Positions 58,362-64,000 of a stretch of DNA of 64,000 nucleotides are shown piece after piece. The translations under genes and the position numbers were made by a program. Position 1 is the first letter of the stretch. Every line of letters begins with the position of its first letter. The notes under the pieces were generated by a model. It was not told the origin of the DNA and ran no database searches. It saw nothing but the letters and a program-made list of their open reading frames with translations. Origin of the DNA: Bin87 sp965203195 (GTDB lineage Bacteria; Chloroflexota; Dehalococcoidia; Lucifugimonadales; UBA3495); NCBI GenBank assembly GCA_965203195.1, contig OZ241860.1, positions 3,472,001 to 3,536,000 of the forward strand, in the 5' to 3' direction.

Positions 58362-58431
58362 CGGATGGCGTCTCCAAATACGACCGCGGGGAAAGCCGGC
58401 GGGTTAGCCGTCCGGTGCGATTAAGCGGCGT

Positions 58432-59148
58432 CTAGGCGGCGTCGAAAATCAGTTCGCCGACGCGGAACTCAAAGCCCGGCATTACATCCTCCCCGTACAG
58501 AATGGCGGGGTTGTCCAGTATTTCCGGTTCCTGGCCGGGGCGGTAGATGATGACCCGGCGGTGGCGGGGCTCGAGCAGCCAGCCCAGGCGGGCGCCGGCG
58601 GCGATGTACTCCGTCATTTTGCGTTGCAGGTAGGCCAAGGTGTCGTGGGGGGAGCGGATTTCGGCCACGAAGTCGGGGCAGACCTGGCCGGTGCGGTACT
58701 GCTCGGCGTCCAGGGCGGCCAAGCGTTCCGGGGACACCCAGGAAGCGTCCGGGCCGCGCCCGCCCACGCCGGGGATGTGAAACACCGTTTTGGACGACGG
58801 CGTCATTCCGCCGTGGGCCAAAGCCCACATCGTGACAAAGGCGATCAGCCGGGATTCCAAGTTTCCGCCGGGCATCATAACGGGGGGCATTATAACCAGT
58901 TCGCCGGTTTCGTGGTACTCAATGGCGTAGAGGGCGTTGGCTTCAATAAAGGCTTGCCGGCGGTCAAAGTCGATGTCGGCCAGGGCTTTGCCGCCCAGCA
59001 GGGGGCGGAGGTTGAGGATGACGGGGAACGCCGGCCGGGCAGCGTCCGGCCAATGGACGGTATCAGCGGATGACCCGGGAACGGCCGGTCCCGCGCTGTC
59101 TGCCGTTTCGGCAGCGGGCGGCGGGCGGGTTATGGTCTGCGTTGCCAT
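58432..59148 (-). CDS. Uma2-family (DUF820) endonuclease-like protein, copy 2
   Basis: A 238-residue tandem paralogue of copy 1. Catalytic pattern is the same (CPDFVAEIRSPHDTL, QRKMTEY). It lacks four residues in the N-terminal spacer. The central segment reads VTMWALAHGGMTPSSKTVF. The 70 bases before it (58362-58431) are almost the same as those before copy 3, showing the unit repeated includes the intergenic stretch. Confidence 0.85.
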   Translation of the reverse strand: MATQTITRPPPAAETADSAGPAVPGSSADTVHWPDAARPAFPVILNLRPLLGGKALADIDFDRRQAFIEANALYAIEYHETGELVIMPPVMMPGGNLESRLIAFVTMWALAHGGMTPSSKTVFHIPGVGGRGPDASWVSPERLAALDAEQYRTGQVCPDFVAEIRSPHDTLAYLQRKMTEYIAAGARLGWLLEPRHRRVIIYRPGQEPEILDNPAILYGEDVMPGFEFRVGELIFDAA

Positions 59149-59218
59149 CGGATGGCGTCTCCAAATATGACCGCGGGGAATGCCGGCGGGTTAGCCGTCC
59201 GACGCGATTAAGCGGCGT

Positions 59219-59947
59219 CTAGGCGGCGTCAAAAATCAGTTCGCCGACGCGGAACTCAAAGCCCGGCATTACATCCTCCCCGTACAGCACGGCGGGGTTG
59301 TCCAGGGTCTCCGGTTCCCGGCCGGGGCGGTAGATGATAACCCGGCGGTGGCGGGGATCGAGCAGCCAGCCCAGGCGGGCGCCGGAGGCGATGTATTCGG
59401 TCATTTTGCGTTGCAGGTAGGCCAGGGTGTCGTGGGCGGAGCGGATCTCGGCCACAAAGTCGGGGCAGACCTGGCCGGTGCGGTACTGTTCGGCGTCCAG
59501 GGCGGCCAGGCGTTCCGGGGACACCCAGGAGGCGTCCGGGCCGCGCCCGCCCACGCCGGGGATGCGAAACACCGTAGCGGACGAAGCCACTATGCCGCCA
59601 TGCTCCCGCTGCCAGATTTTGGCGTCCGTCAGCAGCTCGGTTTCGTCATTTCCGCCGGGCATCATCATAGGGGGCATTATAACGAGTTCGCCGGTTTCCT
59701 GGTACTCAATGGCGTAGAGATCGTTGGCGGCAATGAAGGCTTGCAAGCGGTCAGAGTCGATTTCGGCCAGGGTTTTGCCGCCCAGCAGGGGGCGGAGGTT
59801 GAGGATGACGGGGAACGCCAGCGCGCCGTGGTCGCCAGAACGGACGACATCCGAAGGTTGGGGGGCAGCCCGTTCCACTACGCCGGCGGAGCTGTCAGTG
59901 TCGTGAGCGCTTACGGCGGCGGGCGGCGGCAGGGTTTGCGTGGTCAT
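59219..59947 (-). CDS. Uma2-family (DUF820) endonuclease-like protein, copy 3
   Basis: A 242-residue paralogue. Catalytic pattern VCPDFVAEIRSAHDTL keeps Asp and Glu. Central segment reads AKIWQREHGGIVASSATVF. Start ATG 59947 (MTTQTLPPPAAV) has GGAGA eight bases upstream; a longer start at 59983 is rejected. The three copies form a tandem array with the same orientation; copy 3 is the most diverged at the N-terminus. Confidence 0.85.
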   Translation of the reverse strand: MTTQTLPPPAAVSAHDTDSSAGVVERAAPQPSDVVRSGDHGALAFPVILNLRPLLGGKTLAEIDSDRLQAFIAANDLYAIEYQETGELVIMPPMMMPGGNDETELLTDAKIWQREHGGIVASSATVFRIPGVGGRGPDASWVSPERLAALDAEQYRTGQVCPDFVAEIRSAHDTLAYLQRKMTEYIASGARLGWLLDPRHRRVIIYRPGREPETLDNPAVLYGEDVMPGFEFRVGELIFDAA

Positions 59948-60009
59948 CAGCGAGATTCTCCGGTACGACGGGCGGCGGTACAAGGCGCGGCAGTACGGCG
60001 GGCGGCGGG

Positions 60010-61776
60010 TCAGCGGGGGATGACGGGCAGGGTGATATGAGACGGGTAGCGGGCCGAGTGATGCACCGTCTGCCGCGCGGTTTCCAGCCGGGCGTCGGCG
60101 CCCAGGGCGGCGCCGGTGTTGGGGTTGCGGTCAAAACGGGGGAAGTTGCTGCTGGATATGTCCACCCGGATGCGGTGGCCGGCCCGGAGCACATAACTGG
60201 TGGCCCACAGGTCAATGGCATAGCGATGCACCGCGCCGGGAGTGATGAACGAGGGTTCCCGCGCCGAAGTGCGGTAGCGGGCGCGGACGATGCCGTCCTG
60301 CAAGTTGTGGGCGAAGCCGTCGGGGCGAACATCCACCAGCTTGGCGGTGAAATCGGTATCCGGGGCCGTGCTGGCGGCGTAGAGGGTGACGGAAATGGGG
60401 CCGGTGATTTCCAGGTCGGCGACCAGCGGTTCCGAGGTGAAGCAAAGCACGTCGGGGCGCTCCTCAACCGGCCTTTGGTCAAAGACGCCGTACTCAATGA
60501 TCAGGGTGTTGCCGCCCCGGGTGGGCGCCGGGTCATTGGGGTCGTACACGAATTCGTCGGCGGGTTCCTCCGGTTCCGGCGGCGTAGTGGTCAGGCTGCC
60601 GTCGCCGTGGCGGGTGTTGGCGCTGCCGCCGGAGCGGAAGTGCCAGCGGGTGTATTGGGTGCGGGCCAGGGGCCATTCCTGTTCGTCGCGCCAGCGGTTT
60701 GCGCCCATCACGAACAGCCGCACTGGGGCCTCGTCCATAACTCCCGTTTCCTCACTTTTGAGCCAGTAGTCATACCAGCGCAGCAGGCAGTCGTGCAGCT
60801 CAATGGCGGCCTCGGCGCCAAAGTCGATGTCGCCGGCGCCGCCGGTGGTGGGTTGGGTGAAGGGCCGCAGATGCGCCCAGGGACCGATGAGCAGTTTCTG
60901 ATTGCGCCGGGCCGTTTCACTGCCGCCCTGCTCGCTGATGGCCTGGTAGGCGTTCAGCGCGCCCTCCAGAAAGATGTCGTACCAGGCGCTGATGTGAAGC
61001 ATCGGTATGGTGACATTGCGGGCCTGGCGCAGCAGGTTGATGCGCCACCAGTAAGGGCCGTCCCGTTCCTCGTCAAAGTATTCGTGGAAGTAGGGAGCGG
61101 CTTCCTTGAGACGGTCGATCCAGTCGCGCAGGGGCAGATGGCGATACCATTCGTCGGAAAGGGGTTGCCCGAAGTTGCCCGGGGCGACGACATATTCGTC
61201 CATCCGGGCCAGCAGGTCATCGTAGCCGCCGCGCGCCAGGGTATCGCGCCCCTTGAGGATGACGTAAGGCACCGTCCAGCCCCATTCCATAGCGCCGCCG
61301 GTGTGATAGACCCAGGACTGGTGAAAGTCGGATGAGGCGGAGACTACCGCCATCGTCCGCAGGTGGGGGGGCAGGGGACGCTGGCCGGCCAGGGTGTATT
61401 GGGTGGCGCCGAGGTAGCTCTGGCCGGTGGTGGCCACGCGCCCGGTGCACCAGGGCTGGCGCGCCGCCCATTCCACCGTGTCGTAGCCGTCCAGCGCTTC
61501 CTGGAACAGAGGGTTGTACCGGCCCTCGGAATTGAACCGGCCGCGCACATCCTGGCTGAGGAGGACATAGCCGTTGCGGGGGAAAAACCAGATGGAATGG
61601 TCGGGGTTGTCCAGGTAGCTGTCCTTGCCGTAGGGGCCGCGGTTGATGAGGGCCGGAAAGCGGCCGGGGGCGTCGGGCCGGACGACGTCCGTAGCCAGGC
61701 GCGTTCCGTCGCGCATTGGCACCATCACATCGGGTTCGCGTGTCACGCCATACTGGCGGCGTAGTGGGGCGGGCAT
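60010..61776 (-). CDS. CocE/NonD-family (S15-type) hydrolase
   Basis: A 588-residue alpha/beta hydrolase of the X-Pro dipeptidyl-peptidase/cocaine-esterase family. The oxyanion and nucleophile regions are INRGPYGK and VATTGQSYLGATQY (GxSYxG, about residue 120), the acid in ISAWYDIF, and His in LLIGPWAHLRPF. The C-terminal jelly-roll (after about residue 370) is complete to DISSSNFPRFDRNPNTG. It would cleave amide or ester bonds; substrate unknown. GGAGG lies ten bases before ATG 61776. No signal peptide, so cytoplasmic. Confidence 0.92.
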   Translation of the reverse strand: MPAPLRRQYGVTREPDVMVPMRDGTRLATDVVRPDAPGRFPALINRGPYGKDSYLDNPDHSIWFFPRNGYVLLSQDVRGRFNSEGRYNPLFQEALDGYDTVEWAARQPWCTGRVATTGQSYLGATQYTLAGQRPLPPHLRTMAVVSASSDFHQSWVYHTGGAMEWGWTVPYVILKGRDTLARGGYDDLLARMDEYVVAPGNFGQPLSDEWYRHLPLRDWIDRLKEAAPYFHEYFDEERDGPYWWRINLLRQARNVTIPMLHISAWYDIFLEGALNAYQAISEQGGSETARRNQKLLIGPWAHLRPFTQPTTGGAGDIDFGAEAAIELHDCLLRWYDYWLKSEETGVMDEAPVRLFVMGANRWRDEQEWPLARTQYTRWHFRSGGSANTRHGDGSLTTTPPEPEEPADEFVYDPNDPAPTRGGNTLIIEYGVFDQRPVEERPDVLCFTSEPLVADLEITGPISVTLYAASTAPDTDFTAKLVDVRPDGFAHNLQDGIVRARYRTSAREPSFITPGAVHRYAIDLWATSYVLRAGHRIRVDISSSNFPRFDRNPNTGAALGADARLETARQTVHHSARYPSHITLPVIPR

Positions 61777-62530
61777 GGGCGGGAACCTCCGGCGGACAGG
61801 ACTACGGCAAGGCTACGGGCGGGGCGGGACTACGGACAGGGACGGGCGGGGCTACGCCGGTTGCTGGCGCTGGCGCCGGGGCTTACGATACCCGCCGGGC
61901 GGGGCAGCGTCAATAAAATAACCGAACAACCGGAAAGGGCCCGAGCAACGCAAAAGCCGGAACCGGGCCGAAACCCCGGCTCCGCAACCGCTCCGTTATT
62001 CCGGCCGGCCATTGAAGGAAGGGGCCGGGGAAAGGCGCGCAGGATGGGCGGGGGAGGTAAGGCGGTTGCGATGCCGTCCCAATGCGACAGCCCTGCCGGG
62101 CGCAGCGCGGACGGCCGCGTTTCCAAAAAGGCCGTAGCCGGTTCCCGCCGTAGCCGTCTCCAACGAGTGGTTCGCCTGCTCCCTCATCCCGGTCGGGCGA
62201 TTTGACTTGCTCCATCATTCCGGCGCCAGCCGGAATCTACCGGCACTTCTGTACTCCGGCGAGAGCCGGAGCGACGGGCTTATGGATAAGACCTACAGAA
62301 AAAGGAACGCCGCCTGCGCCGGCTACTGCGTTTGACAGACCCGCCCCCGTTCTTTAAACTGGCGACCATCAGCCCCGCTTGCGCCGGCGCCCTCATCCGC
62401 CCGCCGCCCCGCCATCCACCATACCATACCAGCCACGCCCCGCACGCTTGCGGCAATGGCAACGGCAATCGCCAAACCGCCGCCGCCCGCGCCGGAGCGC
62501 CACCCGTACCGGAAAGGAGGCCCCTTCGCA
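61777..62530. other. Gene-free interval with REP-like hairpins
   Basis: About 750 bases without a supported gene. Seen here: the 11-mer GGCCGCGTTTC at 62113-62123, shared with the palindromic elements near 36 kb; hairpin-forming motifs TCCGGCGCCAGCCGGA (62217-62235 area) and CTCCGGCGAGAGCCGGAG (about 62253-62271), of the type 'CCGGCnnnGCCGG'; and a promoter at 62332. Short frames in this stretch lack family features or ribosome-binding sites. Confidence 0.6.
62332..62360 (+). promoter_or_regulatory. Promoter candidate for the DUF1501-DUF1800 genes
   Basis: -35 TTGACA (62332-62337), 17 bases and a weak -10 TAAACT (62355-62360). It is about 170 bases before ATG 62531, leaving a long leader. 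Perfect -35, moderate -10. Confidence 0.5.
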
Positions 62531-63661
62531 ATGACTACCACCAACCGCAGCCGGTCTCTCGTCGTCATCCAGCTGGCCGGCGCCAATGACCCCCTGAATA
62601 CTGTCATACCCTACACCGACGGCCTCTATTACGACTTCCGTCCCAACGTCGGCATCCCCACCGACCAGGTTATCGACATTGACGGCCGCTTCGGGTTCAA
62701 CCCCAATATGGCCCCCGTCAAGGCCCTGTGGGACGAGGGCAAAGTGGCTGTTGTCAACGGCATCGGCTACCCCAATCCCACCCGCTCCCACTTCCGCAGC
62801 ATGGACATCTGGCACACCTGCGAACCGGAAAAAGTCGCCACCGAAGGCTGGCTGGGCCGCGTCATCCGCGACCTCGACCCCCACGGACAGAATGTCATCA
62901 CCGGCGTCAACTTCGGGCGCGGCCTCCCCCGCTCTATGGGCGCCCCCGGCGTCCCCGTCGCCTCCGTAGGCAACCTGGAAACCTACGGCCTGTTCCCCGA
63001 TGTAGAGGAGGAACGCATCCGCGGCCTCTGCCTGGACGCCTTCGGCCGTATGTACGGCGGCGTCATCCAGGACGCCGTGATGGACTACCTGGGCCAGACC
63101 GGCCGCGATGCCCTCAAAGGCGCCGACATCCTCCGCACCGCCCCCGAACAGTACTCCTCCACCGTGGAATACGCCGCCAACCCCATCGCCCAGGCCCTCA
63201 AAAACGCCGCCCAGGTAATGACCGCCAACCTCGGCACCCGCATCTACTACACCCAGCACGGCAGCTTCGACACCCACGGCGACGAAGTCAAAGTGCAAGG
63301 CGGCCTCTGGAACCAGGTCTCCGGCGCCGTCAGCGATTTTATGGCCGACCTCGACGAACACGGCATCGCCGACGACGCCATCGTACTCATCTGGACGGAA
63401 TTCGGCCGCCGCATCCGCGACAACGGCTCCGGCACCGACCACGGCTCCGGCGGAACCGCCTTCATCATCGGCAACCAGGTCAACGGCGGCTTCTACGGAC
63501 AGTACCCCTCCTTGGCCGAAAAAGACCAGCTGGACGGCGACCTCCACTTCAACAACGACTTCCGCTCCACCTACTCCACCATCGCCGCACAGTGGCTGGG
63601 CCTGGACCCCGTTCCCATCGTCAACGGCCACTTCGAGCAGTGGGACTTCATCCGCAACTAG
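62531..63661 (+). CDS. DUF1501 family protein
   Basis: A 376-residue protein of the DUF1501 (alkaline-phosphatase-like fold) family. Signatures are VVIQLAGANDPLNTVIPYTD at the start, NPNMAPVKALWDEGKVAVVNGIGYPNPTRSHF, IYYTQHGSFDTHGDE (metal-type Asp/His) and GSGTDHGSGGTAFIIG. The usual Tat or Sec signal at the start is absent: the frame begins directly with the core. AAAGGAGG is nine bases before ATG 62531. Members occur next to DUF1800 genes, as here; their joint function is not settled. Confidence 0.9.
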   Translation: MTTTNRSRSLVVIQLAGANDPLNTVIPYTDGLYYDFRPNVGIPTDQVIDIDGRFGFNPNMAPVKALWDEGKVAVVNGIGYPNPTRSHFRSMDIWHTCEPEKVATEGWLGRVIRDLDPHGQNVITGVNFGRGLPRSMGAPGVPVASVGNLETYGLFPDVEEERIRGLCLDAFGRMYGGVIQDAVMDYLGQTGRDALKGADILRTAPEQYSSTVEYAANPIAQALKNAAQVMTANLGTRIYYTQHGSFDTHGDEVKVQGGLWNQVSGAVSDFMADLDEHGIADDAIVLIWTEFGRRIRDNGSGTDHGSGGTAFIIGNQVNGGFYGQYPSLAEKDQLDGDLHFNNDFRSTYSTIAAQWLGLDPVPIVNGHFEQWDFIRN

Positions 63662-63769
63662 CCCCCAACCGCCCCATCCTCGTCTGCCGTCGTCCCGCCC
63701 GCCGCCCGGCCCCGGAACGACGGCCTACGGATTTGTGAACGATGAACTAACGGATCAACGGAGGCAACT

Positions 63770-64000
63770 ATGAGCGCTTCTGACCTTGCCCTGATGTCCC
63801 ACCTGATGCGCCGCGCCGGCTTCGGCGCCAGCCGCGACGAGCTGGAGCGCCTGGTGGCCCGCGGTTACGAAAACGTCGTCGAGGATCTCCTGCATCCCGG
63901 CGATGCCCGGGCCATGCCCAACGACGTCATCCGCCGCTACCACTCCGATATGGCCGAAATGCGCGAACTCAACAGCGCCGGCGCCTACTGGATGTACCGG
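63770..64000 (+). CDS. DUF1800 family protein (C-terminus cut by window edge)
   Basis: The first 77 codons. MSASDLALMSHLMRRAGFGAS is the typical N-terminus of DUF1800, with the helix LMRRAGFG and ELERLVARGYENVVEDLL. ATG 63770 has GGAGGCAAC upstream. It is the expected partner of the preceding DUF1501 gene, 108 bases apart. Confidence 0.85.
   Translation, partial: MSASDLALMSHLMRRAGFGASRDELERLVARGYENVVEDLLHPGDARAMPNDVIRRYHSDMAEMRELNSAGAYWMYR

Noticed and set aside
61910..62218. 102-codon minus-strand frame in the gap before DUF1501
   Set aside because: Contains the REP-like hairpins and a repeat 11-mer, no ribosome-binding site and no recognisable protein features.
62393..63631. Minus-strand 412-codon frame opposite DUF1501
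   Set aside because: Shadow frame; the plus gene has a strong ribosome-binding site and family motifs.

Overview
The window is a high-G+C bacterial chromosome segment (hand impression 60-65% G+C) with dense genes, many GTG/TTG starts, strong GGAGG ribosome-binding sites and -10 boxes that are often TATATT. The mix of a DUF1501/DUF1800 pair, expanded Uma2-family nucleases, a Rieske dioxygenase, a CocE-type hydrolase, an LLM flavoenzyme, a peptide-binding lipoprotein with a low-complexity linker and scattered small membrane proteins fits an environmental or host-associated Chloroflexota. That placement is an inference from gene content only; no rRNA or other phylogenetic marker was compared.

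1-8 kb: the C-terminally cut start of a response regulator with a probable SpoIIE-type phosphatase, its STAS-domain partner, tRNA-Leu(CAA), a YqeY-like protein, purQ, a DMT permease, a D-aminoacylase-type amidohydrolase divergent from a glutamine-synthetase-like ligase, and a double carboxymuconolactone-decarboxylase protein. 7.9-10.4 kb: a two-gene module of unknown function whose ImmA/IrrE-like member is split by an IS1-family element. 10.5-16.6 kb: pgi-gnd-zwf (upper glycolysis and oxidative pentose phosphate entry), an alpha/beta hydrolase and a membrane protein. 16.6-25.3 kb: a heterodimeric ABC exporter with one degenerate ATP site, an incomplete peptide importer cassette (binding protein and one permease), an SDR dehydrogenase and two overlapping tiny membrane proteins. 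25.3-31 kb: a P-loop/deoxyribosyltransferase-like protein, cbiX-cbiC for corrin synthesis, and leuS.

31-54 kb is an accessory, defence-like region: a duplicated block of small membrane proteins with antisense-overlapping genes; a stand-alone restriction-methylase fusion; a decayed duplication with palindromic elements; a fused MNT-HEPN protein; a second IS1 copy with a clean 8-bp target duplication; a PIN toxin-antitoxin pair; a complete type III restriction system (mod-res); and a GmrSD/DUF262 protein. Housekeeping genes (dnaE, gamma carbonic anhydrase, tRNA-Gly(CCC)) are interspersed.

53.5-64 kb: a radical SAM gene under a promoter enclosed by an inverted repeat, a lone gluconate-dehydrogenase-3-like protein, a lone Phd-like antitoxin, a Rieske oxygenase alpha/beta pair, three tandem Uma2 paralogues, a CocE/NonD hydrolase, a repeat-bearing intergenic stretch, a DUF1501 gene and the beginning of a DUF1800 gene.

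The signals most worth a second look are the duplicated antisense-overlapping membrane gene pairs (31.06-32.47 kb), the uncharacterised pair broken by IS1 (7.87-10.44 kb), the operator-like inverted repeat before the radical SAM gene (53.6 kb), and the compositional mosaic inside the type III methylase.
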